Source: Burkholderiaceae bacterium
GTDB lineage: Bacteria; Pseudomonadota; Gammaproteobacteria; Burkholderiales; Burkholderiaceae_C
Direction of reading: 5' to 3'
Length of the DNA: 64,000 bases
NCBI GenBank assembly: GCA_016790575.1
Contig: JAEUOU010000031.1
Location: forward strand, 1 to 64,000
Shown: piece by piece, positions 27,420-37,243 of the stretch
Layout of the letters: each line of letters starts with the position of its first letter
How positions within the stretch are numbered: position 1 is the first letter of the stretch
Notes under the pieces: model-generated
Databases searched by the model: none
What the model saw: only the letters and a program-made list of their open reading frames with translations
Told to the model about the DNA's origin: nothing
Translations under genes and position numbers: made by a program

Positions 27420-30209
27420 TTATCCGGGTGCTGGCCCCGGCTCGAATACCTGTGCCCAGAGCGCCTGAATTGCCTCACGCTGGGGTGCCGCCTGTTGCGG
27501 GTCGATCTGGGTGGGTGCCTCGTCCAGCCGGGCACGGTGCTGAAGTCGACGCAACTCGCGGTAGGCCTGGGCGGCTGCGAGACCCACACCGACCGGGAGC
27601 AAGCCAGCCATCTCTGCGCGGGCCAACAAGGCGATATTGCCCACGTTATCCGTCAAAGACGGGTGTTTTGCCCCGTGCAAGAGAACCAGGTATTGCACCG
27701 CGAATTCGGCGTCAACCATGGCACCGGGGCTGTGCTTGACATCAAAGCGGTCTGCGGCAACCGGATGGGCTGCGCGCACGCGCTCGCGCATCGACACCAC
27801 CTCGGCCTTGAGCGCTGAGGCGTCGCGGGGGGCGGTGATGACACTGGCGCGAACCGCGTCGAACTGCACCCGCAGCGCGGCGTTGCCCATCACGAAGCGG
27901 GCTCGCGTCATGGCCTGGTGCTCCCAGGTCCAGGCGGCATTGCTGCCCCTTTGCTGCTGGTAGTCCGCGTAGGCGGTAAAGCTGGTGACCAGGAGCCCAG
28001 AGTTGCCGTTGGGGCGCAGGGCGGTATCGATCTCGAACAGGTCGCCTTCACCCGTCTTGACCGTCAACCAGTTGATCATTTTGCGGACAAAAGCCGCATA
28101 GACTTCGGAAGCGCGTTCGTGGTCGTCGTCGAACACGAAAACGATGTCCAGATCGCTGCCATAGCCCAACTCTTTGCCGCCGAGCTTGCCGTAGCCGATG
28201 ATCCCGAACGAGGGGTGATCCCGGTGACGATTGCGCAGCCGGTCCCAGCACCAATCCGCTGTGACCTGCAAGACCGCGTCGGCCAGTGCGGAGAGGTCAT
28301 CAGCGACCTGCTCGACGCTCAGCCGCCCCTCCACATCCCGGGCGAGAATTCGAAACACCTCGGCGTGATGGGCACGGCGCAGCAGATTCAGCAGGCTTTC
28401 ATCGTCATCTTCGCCGGTGCGGCGCAGCGCGGTACGGCGCTGCTCCAGGTCCGAAAGGAACTCCACCGGAACAAAGCGCTCTGCCAGCAAGGCGTCGCTG
28501 GCCAGTTCGTCGATGACGCCTGGGTGTTTGAGCAGGTACCGGGCCGGCCAACGGGCCGCGCCCAGCATGTGGAGCAAGCGCTGGTGGACCGGGGGGCGTT
28601 CCAGCAGCAAAGCGAGATAACTCTCGCGGCGCATCAAGGGTTCGATCCAGTCCACCATACGTACAGCGGCGGTTTCGGGAACGGACTGCTCCTGTACCCA
28701 CTGGGATGTCCGCAGAATCAGACGGATCAGTCGGGCACGCGCTTCATCGCGCAACACGTCAAAGCGCGGGTTCTGGCTCCACAAGCCTACCCGCTCGCGC
28801 AGCAAGGGCGAAAGCCGCTCCAGCAGGCTCTCCAGATCCGGAGGTGGTGCAGCGCGATTTTTGCCCTGACAGCCCTTGCATTCTTTCTCCCCCGCTCCGC
28901 CGAGCAGACGGTCAAACTCACAGGCAACCAACTCGCGATGGCTGTCGAGCTCCCCGAGAAACGCGCAACTGTCCGGAAACCCCATGGATCGGGCGATCCA
29001 CAGAATATCGTCGTCCCTTGTTGGCAGCACATGGGTTTGCTGGTCGTCCAGGTACTGGATCCGGTGCTCGACGCGGCGAAGGAAGATATAGGCCCGTGCG
29101 AGCGCATCAGCCGTTTCCTGCGGCATCAGGCCTGCGCGCGCCACACGGTGCAGTGCATCCTGGGTCGGACGCGTGCGCAATTCGGGAAATTGTCCGCCAC
29201 GGACGACCTGCAGCAGCTGGACGGTGAATTCGATCTCCCGAATCCCGCCCCGCGAAAGCTTTACATCGTTGGCCCGCTCCGGATGACCGGCACTCCGGCG
29301 GGCGGCATGGTCTCGAATCTGGCGGTGCAGCGTGCGCAGCGATTCGAAGACGTTGTAGTCCAGGTACCGACGAAAGACAAAGGGAAGCACAACGCCACCG
29401 AGACTGCGTGCCGATCCGCTGCGCAGGGCACTGTCAGGAGCAATGACACGGCTCTTGAGCCATGCAAACCGCTCCCATTCGCGACCTTGGACCAACAGAT
29501 ATTCTTCCAGCGCTCCCAGCGAAACGACACTGGGGCCGGAATTGCCGTTCGGACGAAGCGCAAGATCGACCCGAAAAACCTGACCGTGTTCGGTGACCTC
29601 GCCGACCAGCCCGTAGATGAGTTTGACAACCCGGGCGAAATACTCCTGGACGGAGATTCTTCCTCGGCCTTCCGGTGTGCCGGCAGTTTGCCCGTCTTCG
29701 TCGTAAACGTAGATCAGGTCGATGTCGCTGGAAACGTTCAGCTCGCGGGCGCCAAGCTTGCCCATCCCGATGACCCACAGATTGGCCCGTTGTCCGTCCG
29801 GGCGCAGCGGCGCACCATGACGGGTATCCAGCTCGGCGTAGGCCGCCTCGCAGGCCTGGTCCAGAGCAAACTCCGCCAGGTGGGTGACCGCACGCGTGAT
29901 CAGGTCCAGTGGGGCCTGCTGCTCGCAATCGAGCACGATCAGGCGTTCCATGACCAACTGTCGAACGATGCGCAACGCTGCGCCGACCGGTAATCCCCTT
30001 TGCCGCAAGGTGTGAAACATCGCCGATATCGCAGCCTTGTCAGGCGGTCCCGCCGGCAACAGACTCAGGTCGGTTTCGTAACGGCGTCGGATTCTTTGCG
30101 CAAACCGCGAATGGGCGGCGGGGGCGAAGGACTGTGGGACATGATCGACCGGGCCGGAGGGGGTGCCGATGGTGAGCGCGGTCGATGTCAGTTCCACTTG
30201 CCCCGTCAT
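27420..30209 (-). CDS. glnE: Bifunctional glutamine synthetase adenylyltransferase/deadenylase
   Basis: A 929-residue enzyme that adds and removes AMP on glutamine synthetase in response to PII. It has two nucleotidyltransferase domains, each with its signature: GMGKLGARELNVSSDIDLIY in the N-terminal (adenylyl-removing) half and GYGKLGGKELGYGSDLDIVF in the C-terminal (adenylylating) half. Length is normal. The start at 30209 was chosen by the 25-bp spacing to the divergent YhdP-like gene; the open frame extends 24 codons upstream. Confidence 0.96.
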   Translation of the reverse strand: MTGQVELTSTALTIGTPSGPVDHVPQSFAPAAHSRFAQRIRRRYETDLSLLPAGPPDKAAISAMFHTLRQRGLPVGAALRIVRQLVMERLIVLDCEQQAPLDLITRAVTHLAEFALDQACEAAYAELDTRHGAPLRPDGQRANLWVIGMGKLGARELNVSSDIDLIYVYDEDGQTAGTPEGRGRISVQEYFARVVKLIYGLVGEVTEHGQVFRVDLALRPNGNSGPSVVSLGALEEYLLVQGREWERFAWLKSRVIAPDSALRSGSARSLGGVVLPFVFRRYLDYNVFESLRTLHRQIRDHAARRSAGHPERANDVKLSRGGIREIEFTVQLLQVVRGGQFPELRTRPTQDALHRVARAGLMPQETADALARAYIFLRRVEHRIQYLDDQQTHVLPTRDDDILWIARSMGFPDSCAFLGELDSHRELVACEFDRLLGGAGEKECKGCQGKNRAAPPPDLESLLERLSPLLRERVGLWSQNPRFDVLRDEARARLIRLILRTSQWVQEQSVPETAAVRMVDWIEPLMRRESYLALLLERPPVHQRLLHMLGAARWPARYLLKHPGVIDELASDALLAERFVPVEFLSDLEQRRTALRRTGEDDDESLLNLLRRAHHAEVFRILARDVEGRLSVEQVADDLSALADAVLQVTADWCWDRLRNRHRDHPSFGIIGYGKLGGKELGYGSDLDIVFVFDDDHERASEVYAAFVRKMINWLTVKTGEGDLFEIDTALRPNGNSGLLVTSFTAYADYQQQRGSNAAWTWEHQAMTRARFVMGNAALRVQFDAVRASVITAPRDASALKAEVVSMRERVRAAHPVAADRFDVKHSPGAMVDAEFAVQYLVLLHGAKHPSLTDNVGNIALLARAEMAGLLPVGVGLAAAQAYRELRRLQHRARLDEAPTQIDPQQAAPQREAIQALWAQVFEPGPAPG

Positions 30210-30234
30210 AATTCCTTCCACACTCGCCTTTCCA

Positions 30235-33200
30235 ATGCTTGAAACCGCACCTACCCCTGCGCGATGGCTGAAAGTGGTCACCGCGCTGGTGCGCGCCGCG
30301 ACGTGGGCGCTGATTGCGACGGCGATGGTGCTGTCGTTGTTCTGGGGCGCCCTCCAAGGCTGGATTCTGCCAAGAATCGACAGTTATCGCCCGGCATTGG
30401 AGGTGATTGCCAGCGAGGTCCTGGGCATACCGGTTCAGATCGGCGCGCTGCGAGCCGGCTCAGGCGGGCTGGTTCCTTCGGTCGAAGTGGTGAACTTGCA
30501 GCTGCTCGATCCGCTCGGGCGCCCCGCATTGCAACTGCCCAGGATTCAGGTCGCCCTGTCGGTACAGTCGGTCCTGCGGCTCGGGTTTGACCAGTTGGTC
30601 CTGGACGGCCCCGAACTGGATGTCCGGCGGGACACTGAGGGACGCATCTTTCTTGCCGGCATCGATCTCTCCGGGGGAGGCGAAGATACGGGCCTCGCCG
30701 ACTGGTTTCTGTCCCAGCGTGAAGTGGTTGTTCGTGGCGGACGCATCCGCTGGACCGATGAGTTGCGCGGGGCGGAACCGCTGGACCTCAGTGGTGTGGA
30801 CCTGGTCATTCGCAATCGGGCTCGCCGGCATGAGTTGCGCCTGACGGCGTCACCCCCGGCCGGCTGGGGTGACCGGTTTACCCTGATCGGCCAGTTTCGT
30901 CGCCCGCTGTTGTCCCGGCAGGCCAGCAACCGGGCGGATTGGGATGGGCAAATCTTCGGCGAGTTCCCGAGGGCAGACATTTCACGCTTGCACCGGCATC
31001 TGACCCTGGATGTCCAGGTCCGACAGGGGTACGGCGCGGTCCGCTTCTGGGGGGATGTGGTTCAGGGACAGCTCACCGGCCTCGCCGCCGATCTGGCGCT
31101 GGCCCGTGCCACTGTGCAACTCGCGCCGGAACTGGATTCGCTGGCGCTGCAATCGGTCACCGGCCGGGTCGTCGGCCGGACCCTTGCGGGCGGGTTCGAG
31201 TTTCAGACCCGCAATCTGCAGTTCGAGACGTCGGATGGCCTGGTCTGGCCCGGCGGAAATGTGCATCTGGTCTATCAGGCCGGCGAGGGGAAAAAGCCCA
31301 CATTGGGCGAGTTTCACGCCGACCGATTGGATCTGGCGGTCCTTGGTCAACTGGCCAGTCGGCTTCCGTTGGGAACGAGTACCCACGCCATGCTGGCAAA
31401 GCATCCCGCGTCGGGGGTACTGGAGAAGGTCGAGGCGCGTTGGCAGGGCCCCTGGGGTGCCTTGCAACGGTATGAGGTCCGTGTCAACGGCCGGGATCTG
31501 GAGCTGCGCGCCCGCGCGGCGGATTTTCGCGAAACCGGGGGCGTTCCTGCGCCGGGTTACCCCGGCTTTCGTGGGGCGCGGGTCGATCTGGTGTTGAACG
31601 AAGGGGGCGGGCAGATCCGATTCGATATTGCCAACGGGTGGGCCGAGTTTCCGGGCGTATTTGAAGAGCCTCGCCTCGCCTTCGACCGTCTTGACGTCCA
31701 GGCCAGCTGGAAGGTGCAGGGCGATGCGATCGTGGTCAACCAGGCCAGCGTCCGATTCGCGAACGCCGATGCGGAAGGTCAGGCCCGCGGCTCCTGGCGA
31801 ACCAGCGATCCGGCGATTTCCTCCAGCCGATCCCGTTTTCCCGGAGTGCTGGACCTGCAGGGAACGATTGTCAGAGCCAAAGGCGCACGTGTGCATCGAT
31901 ATCTTCCGCTGGGTATCCCGGCGGACGTTCGGCATTACGTCCGTGATGCGGTTGTCCAGGGAATGGCGAGCGACGTGGCCGTGCGCATCCGTGGCGACCT
32001 GTGGGATTTGCCGTATGCCGACCCGCGTCAGGGGGAGTTCCGTTTCGCCGGCAAGGTTCGCGACACCCACTTCGCCTTTGTGCCCCGATCCATTCAGCCG
32101 CGGGATCAACTGCCGTGGCCACGTCTGACGGCTCTGGAGGGCGAGCTGGTGTTCGACCGACTGTCCATGGCGGTGCGGGGTGCCAGGGGCGCGATCGGTG
32201 GCGCGGACGGTTTGCGGCTGGTCCGTGCCGAAGCCCAGATCGCCGACCTTAGTCATGCCTCGACCGTGGTCGTAACCGCGGATGCCAGTGGCAGTGTGGA
32301 TACCCTGCTGCGCACCCTGCGCAGCTCGCCCCTGTCAACAATGACTGGTGGGGTGCTTGACGATGCAACCGCGACAGGCGACGCCGACTACCGCCTTCGC
32401 CTGAGTCTTCCGCTGGCGGATCTGGACCGATCGCGCGTACAGGGCAGTGTCACGCTGCCCGGCAATGACGTGCAGATCAGCGCGGCAACGCCTCGCCTGG
32501 CGCGCCTGCGCGGACTGGTGACTTTCAGCGAATCCGGCTTCGCGCTGGTGGGGGCGCAAGCCCGCTTTCTGGGTGGGGAGGTTCGACTTGACGGAGGCAC
32601 CCGACCGATTGTCGGCGGCGAGACCAGCGTCGTTATCCGCGCACAAGGCACGGCAACGGCCGAGGGTTTGCGACAGGCGGGCGGGGATCTGGCGTTTCTG
32701 TCGCGTCCGGCAGGGCTGCTGTCGGGCGGCACCTCCTACAGCGGTGTTCTCTCGCTCCGACGGGGGGTGCCTGAGCTGTCCATCAGCAGCAGTCTGCAGG
32801 GGCTGGCAATCAACCTGCCGGCGCCGCTGCAAAAACCTGCCGAGACCCAGCTGCCGCTCCGATTCGAGCGCCAGCTGGTCACCGAGAGCGTCCAACCCGG
32901 GGCGCGCGCCGGGACACTGCGCGACCAGATCGCACTGGACCTGGGCCGCGTGTTGCAGGTGCGTTATGTGCGCGACCTGTCGACGTCGCAGCCGCGTGTG
33001 CTCAGAGGGACGGTTCTTGTCGGCGCCGAATCCCCGGACCAGCCGGCCCTGCCCCCCGACGGGGTTTCCGCAACGATTCGGACGCCGGCTTTGCATGTCG
33101 ACGCCTGGGAGCAGGCTGCGGCCGCCCTGACCGGCGAGGCGGCCAGCGGCCTCGACCGGAGTGAATGGCAGACCTACCTGCCGCAGCGGCTGTCGATCCG

Positions 33201-34323
33201 GACGGGAGAACTGGTGGTGGGCCATCGTCGACTGGACCGCGTGACCGTGGGCGCCAGCCGCGACGGCGCAACCTGGAAGGCCAATGTGGACTCTGCCCAG
33301 CTGGGCGGCTATCTGGAATACCGGCCGGCCGCAGGTGCGAACCCGGGTCGCGTCTTTGCGCGGCTGGCGCACCTGCGCCTGGAGTCCGGTACCGAGTTCG
33401 AGGTGGAGTCGCTGCTGGACCAACAGCCGCAGACGGTTCCCGGCCTGGACATCGTGGTGGACGAGCTTGAACTGCGAGGCATCAAAATGGGTCGGGTCGA
33501 GGTGGAAGCGGTCAACCGGAGCCTGGGTACAAGCCGCGAGTGGCTATTGAGCCGATTCTATATTTCCAACCCCGAGGCCCGCTTGCAGGCCTCCGGTCGG
33601 TGGGGCGTGCCGGCGGCCGCGCCAGTCGAGAGCTCGGCCCGGTCTGACCGAGCCCGCCGACGCACCGACATGCGTTTTACCCTGGACATTACCGATGGCG
33701 GCGCCCTTCTGGCACGCCTGGGCATGCGGGACGTGGTCCGCCGCGCCTCCGGACGGCTGGAAGGCACGGTGGCCTGGAACGGTTCGCCGCTTGCTGTGCA
33801 CTACCCCACGCTGAGCGGGCAGATGGCTGTGGCCGTTCAGTCCGGGCAGTTTCTCAAGGCTGACCCGGGGGTTGCCAAACTGCTGGGCGTTCTGAGTCTG
33901 CAGGCCCTGCCGCGCCGCCTCACGCTGGACTTTCGCGATGTTTTCTCCGCCGGCTTTGCCTTCGACTTCATTCGTGGCGACGTCACCCTCGATTCCGGTA
34001 TTGCCCGAACCAACAATATCCAGATGAAGGGCATCAATGCTGCCGTGCTTCTCGACGGAGAGGCCGACATCGCCCGGGAAACCCAGGATCTTCGGGTGCT
34101 GGTGGTTCCGGAAATCAACGCGGGTACCGCATCGCTGATCGCCACGGCCATCAATCCCGCCGTCGGGATCGGCTCGTTCCTGGCCCAACTGGTGCTGCGC
34201 CAGCCGCTGATCCGCGCCACGACCCAGGAGTTTCGTATCGATGGCACCTGGGCCGACCCTCGCGTCACCCGGGTCGTCGCAAACCCCTCCTCGACGCCAG
34301 CCAACCCGGAAGGAAAACCATGA
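30235..34323 (+). CDS. YhdP-like AsmA-family envelope protein (TIGR02099 type)
   Basis: A 1362-residue protein, the longest in the window. One membrane segment (about residues 20-42) is followed by a very long periplasmic part of repeating amphipathic beta strands. Segments typical of YhdP are VEVVNLQLLDPLGRPALQ near the N terminus and GVAKLLGVLSLQALPRRLTLDF (about residues 1211-1232) plus the C-terminal NPAVGIGSFLAQLVLRQPL. In E. coli YhdP is one of the AsmA-like bridges that move phospholipids to the outer membrane. It is divergent from glnE and overlaps the nitrilase gene by 4 bp (ATGA), so the two are translationally coupled. Confidence 0.9.
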   Translation: MLETAPTPARWLKVVTALVRAATWALIATAMVLSLFWGALQGWILPRIDSYRPALEVIASEVLGIPVQIGALRAGSGGLVPSVEVVNLQLLDPLGRPALQLPRIQVALSVQSVLRLGFDQLVLDGPELDVRRDTEGRIFLAGIDLSGGGEDTGLADWFLSQREVVVRGGRIRWTDELRGAEPLDLSGVDLVIRNRARRHELRLTASPPAGWGDRFTLIGQFRRPLLSRQASNRADWDGQIFGEFPRADISRLHRHLTLDVQVRQGYGAVRFWGDVVQGQLTGLAADLALARATVQLAPELDSLALQSVTGRVVGRTLAGGFEFQTRNLQFETSDGLVWPGGNVHLVYQAGEGKKPTLGEFHADRLDLAVLGQLASRLPLGTSTHAMLAKHPASGVLEKVEARWQGPWGALQRYEVRVNGRDLELRARAADFRETGGVPAPGYPGFRGARVDLVLNEGGGQIRFDIANGWAEFPGVFEEPRLAFDRLDVQASWKVQGDAIVVNQASVRFANADAEGQARGSWRTSDPAISSSRSRFPGVLDLQGTIVRAKGARVHRYLPLGIPADVRHYVRDAVVQGMASDVAVRIRGDLWDLPYADPRQGEFRFAGKVRDTHFAFVPRSIQPRDQLPWPRLTALEGELVFDRLSMAVRGARGAIGGADGLRLVRAEAQIADLSHASTVVVTADASGSVDTLLRTLRSSPLSTMTGGVLDDATATGDADYRLRLSLPLADLDRSRVQGSVTLPGNDVQISAATPRLARLRGLVTFSESGFALVGAQARFLGGEVRLDGGTRPIVGGETSVVIRAQGTATAEGLRQAGGDLAFLSRPAGLLSGGTSYSGVLSLRRGVPELSISSSLQGLAINLPAPLQKPAETQLPLRFERQLVTESVQPGARAGTLRDQIALDLGRVLQVRYVRDLSTSQPRVLRGTVLVGAESPDQPALPPDGVSATIRTPALHVDAWEQAAAALTGEAASGLDRSEWQTYLPQRLSIRTGELVVGHRRLDRVTVGASRDGATWKANVDSAQLGGYLEYRPAAGANPGRVFARLAHLRLESGTEFEVESLLDQQPQTVPGLDIVVDELELRGIKMGRVEVEAVNRSLGTSREWLLSRFYISNPEARLQASGRWGVPAAAPVESSARSDRARRRTDMRFTLDITDGGALLARLGMRDVVRRASGRLEGTVAWNGSPLAVHYPTLSGQMAVAVQSGQFLKADPGVAKLLGVLSLQALPRRLTLDFRDVFSAGFAFDFIRGDVTLDSGIARTNNIQMKGINAAVLLDGEADIARETQDLRVLVVPEINAGTASLIATAINPAVGIGSFLAQLVLRQPLIRATTQEFRIDGTWADPRVTRVVANPSSTPANPEGKP

Positions 34324-35141
34324 AAGTTGCCGCCATTCAGATGGTCTCCAGCCCCCGTCTTGCCGACAACCTGGCCTGTGCGCGCCGTCTGCTCGACCAG
34401 GCCGCCGCGCAAGGGGCCGAACTGGCCGTATTGCCGGAGTATTTTTGCCTGATGGGCCACCGGGATGACGACAAGCTCGCGATCCGCGAACCGTACGGTG
34501 ACGGGCCCATCCAGTCCTTTCTGGCCGAAGCCGCCCGCGAGCGAAGCCTGTGGATCGCCGGGGGCACACTTCCGCTGGAGGCATCCCCGGCACAGGATGG
34601 CCGGGTGCGCAACAGCCTGCTCGTCTATTCGCCAAATGGCGAGGTGGCCGCACGCTACGACAAGCTGCATCTGTTCCGGTTCGACAACGGGCGCGAGAGC
34701 TACGACGAAGCCCGTGTCCTGCAGCCGGGCGACCGGCCGACCCGTTTTGCCCTGCCGTCGCGGGACGGCTTCGTCTGGCAGATCGGACTAAGCGTCTGCT
34801 ACGACCTGCGTTTCCCCGAGCTGTATCGCTGGTATGCCCGGGAAGGGGCCGATCTGCTGCTGGCCCCCAGTGCGTTTACCGATGTGACCGGACGCGCTCA
34901 CTGGGAGCTGTTGCTGCGTACCCGCGCCGTCGAAAACCTGTGCTGGATGCTTGCGGCAGCGCAGGGCGGGCAGCACGAAAACGGTCGACGGACCTGGGGT
35001 CATTCGATGGCGGTTGATCCGTGGGGGCAGATCGTCGCCCAGCTCGACTCGGGCGAAGGTGTGGTCCTCGCCGACCTGGACCACAGCCGCCTGACCGAAT
35101 GCCGCCAATCCCTTCCGGCCCTGGGGCATCGGCGACTGTGA
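34320..35141 (+). CDS. Carbon-nitrogen hydrolase, Nit1-type (deaminated glutathione amidase-like)
   Basis: A 273-residue amidase. The Glu-Lys-Cys triad can be placed in LPEYF (Glu about 41), RYDKLHLF (Lys about 115) and SVCYDLRFPE (Cys160). The segment FRFDNGRESYDE is typical of the Nit1/YbeM group, which hydrolyses deaminated glutathione to clear a transaminase side product. Start overlaps the YhdP-like stop (ATGA), and its own stop overlaps the GTG start of the sensor kinase (GTGA), so three genes are chained by overlaps. Confidence 0.88.
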   Translation: MKVAAIQMVSSPRLADNLACARRLLDQAAAQGAELAVLPEYFCLMGHRDDDKLAIREPYGDGPIQSFLAEAARERSLWIAGGTLPLEASPAQDGRVRNSLLVYSPNGEVAARYDKLHLFRFDNGRESYDEARVLQPGDRPTRFALPSRDGFVWQIGLSVCYDLRFPELYRWYAREGADLLLAPSAFTDVTGRAHWELLLRTRAVENLCWMLAAAQGGQHENGRRTWGHSMAVDPWGQIVAQLDSGEGVVLADLDHSRLTECRQSLPALGHRRL

Positions 35142-37201
35142 CGGGCGCTCTTGCGGCCCGATGGCCGGCATTGACCTGGAATCGCCGCTGGTCCCTCTGG
35201 GGTGCCCTGGTGGCGCTGGTGGGGGCGTTGCTGGCCACCCTGGTCTGGCTTGCCGGGCGCTACGAGATCAGCCAGTTCCAGAGCCGGCTTGATCGGGACG
35301 CGGCCGAGGCGGTCACCGACATCCGGACCGCCCTGACGCGCAATATTCAGGGCCTCCAGGCGCTGCAAACCGGGCCGGCGACACCGGTCCTGTGGAGCCT
35401 GGCCGCCGATGCGCTGTTGCGCCAGCACCGGGAACTGGTCCGTCTGGAATGGCGCGACGCCGATCTGACCGTCAGGGCGCATTCGGCATCACCGTACCGC
35501 AGCGACGTGTTTGACCGTCTCGGTCGGGCCAGTGCGTCCCAGGACGTGGCCCTGGCCTGCACTGCGGCGCGCAAGTTCAACGGACCCGCCTATTCCGCGA
35601 GCTACTTTGTCCCGATGTATGACGGACTCGGCCTGGAGGTCATGGAGCTGTGCATGCCGCTGGGCGCCGGCGGTGGGGTTTCGGGTTACCTGGTGGCCAC
35701 TTATTCGTTGCACCACATCCTGACCGAACTGATCGGCAAACAAGTAACCCGCAGCCAGGAGGTTTCCCTCACCGAAGCGGACGGCACCCGTCTGGCGATG
35801 CACGGCGGCGCGCGGCGTGGCAGCCGGGTCTTCACGGCCAACCACCTGCTGGATTTGCCCGGCAACACGATGGTGCTGCGGGTGGACGGCTGGCGCACGG
35901 CGCCCGACCTGTTTCCCAATCTCCTGACCGCATTGGTCACCGCCCTGTCCATCGCCCTGGTCAGTGTCCTGACCTTGCTGGCGCGTGACACCCGCAGGCG
36001 CTTGCGTGCCGAACGCGAATTGGCCGAGGCGCTGGCCTTTCGCAAGGCCATGGAGGATTCGCTGGTGACCGGCCTGCGCGCGCGGGACCTTCAGGGGCGG
36101 ATCACCTACGTCAATCCGGCCTTCTGTGACATGGTCGGTTTTGCGGCGGAGGAATTGCTCGGCCGCAGTGCTCCCATGCCGTACTGGCCCCCGGAGATGG
36201 CCGACGAGTACCGGCAGCGTCAGGCCATTCGCCTGGCGGGCAACGCGCCCCCGCGGGAGGGCTTCGAGTCCGTTTTCATGCGCAAGGACGGAACCCGTTT
36301 CCCGGTGCTCATCATCGAGGCGCCGCTGATCGACGTGCTGGGCAAACAGGCCGGGTGGATGAGTGCCTTTCTGGACATCAGCGAGCAGCGGCGGGTCGAG
36401 GAGCTGTCACGCGCGTCGCAGGAGCGCCTGCAGGCCAGCGCCCGCCTGGCCACGGTGGGCGAAATGGCATCCCTGCTCAGCCACGAACTCAACCAGCCGC
36501 TGGCGGCGATCGCCAGTTATGCCACCGGTTCGCTCAATCTGCTGTCAGATGCCCACGGTGTACCGACGGCCCAGGCCCTGTCCGACCTGCGCATGGCGGT
36601 CGAGCGGATTGCCGGTCAGGCCGATCGCGCGGGCAAAGTCATCAACAGCGTGCACGACTTTGTGCGTCGCCGCGACCAGAGCCGGGAGGCCGTTTCCGCA
36701 CAGGCCCTGTTCGATGCCATCGGCCCGCTGGTGAGTTTGCAGGCCCGCAAGCTCGGGGTTCGGCTGGAACGGGAAATCGAAGCGGATCTGCCTCCGGTCT
36801 GGTGTGATCGCACCATGGTCGAGCAAGTGCTGCTGAACCTGGTGCGCAATGGCATGCAGGCGATGGAGGCGGTAGCGCCGCAAGAACGCCTGTTGCGCCT
36901 GGCCGTGCGCGCCGTGCCCTCGCGTGCGCAGTGTCGGAGCCTCATGTTTTCGGTGGTGGACCACGGCACGGGCATCCCGGACGAAGTCGCCCGCCAGTTG
37001 TTCACGCCGTTTTTCACCACCAAAGGCGAAGGCATGGGGTTGGGGCTGAGCCTGTGCCGCACCGTGGTCGAACAGCACGGCGGTCAGCTGGAGTATCAGC
37101 CCAACCGTCCGCGGGGAACCGAATTCCGGTTCTCGCTGGCGGTCCCGCCGCAGCAACTTGCGGCGGGTTCAGAGGTCGACGCGGCCAGCCGGTCCGGGTA
37201 A
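35138..37201 (+). CDS. Membrane sensor histidine kinase with PAS domain
   Basis: A 687-residue kinase. A first membrane segment lies at about residues 21-42, a periplasmic sensing region follows, and a second segment lies at about 268-292. A PAS domain (about 310-420, ITYVNPAFCDMVGFAAEELLGR) is followed by the HisKA helix with LLSHELNQPLAAIASYATG (phospho-acceptor His449) and an HATPase domain (NLVRNGMQAMEAVAP, DHGTGIPDEV, GEGMGLGLSLCR). The HELNQPLA form is typical of FixL/DctB-type kinases. GTG start at 35138 overlaps the amidase stop. The FixJ-type regulator follows 42 bp later and is the obvious partner. Signal unknown. Confidence 0.9.
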   Translation: MTGALAARWPALTWNRRWSLWGALVALVGALLATLVWLAGRYEISQFQSRLDRDAAEAVTDIRTALTRNIQGLQALQTGPATPVLWSLAADALLRQHRELVRLEWRDADLTVRAHSASPYRSDVFDRLGRASASQDVALACTAARKFNGPAYSASYFVPMYDGLGLEVMELCMPLGAGGGVSGYLVATYSLHHILTELIGKQVTRSQEVSLTEADGTRLAMHGGARRGSRVFTANHLLDLPGNTMVLRVDGWRTAPDLFPNLLTALVTALSIALVSVLTLLARDTRRRLRAERELAEALAFRKAMEDSLVTGLRARDLQGRITYVNPAFCDMVGFAAEELLGRSAPMPYWPPEMADEYRQRQAIRLAGNAPPREGFESVFMRKDGTRFPVLIIEAPLIDVLGKQAGWMSAFLDISEQRRVEELSRASQERLQASARLATVGEMASLLSHELNQPLAAIASYATGSLNLLSDAHGVPTAQALSDLRMAVERIAGQADRAGKVINSVHDFVRRRDQSREAVSAQALFDAIGPLVSLQARKLGVRLEREIEADLPPVWCDRTMVEQVLLNLVRNGMQAMEAVAPQERLLRLAVRAVPSRAQCRSLMFSVVDHGTGIPDEVARQLFTPFFTTKGEGMGLGLSLCRTVVEQHGGQLEYQPNRPRGTEFRFSLAVPPQQLAAGSEVDAASRSG

Positions 37202-37243
37202 GCGCCATGGTGCGCAGGCGATGCGCGCACCTAGAATGCGTCG

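Noticed and set aside
31900-31915. CGCTGGGTAT inside the YhdP-like gene (also GCTGGGTA near 40195)
   Set aside because: Only the right end of the repeat core is matched, with no ATAGC at 18 bp; explained by coding sequence.
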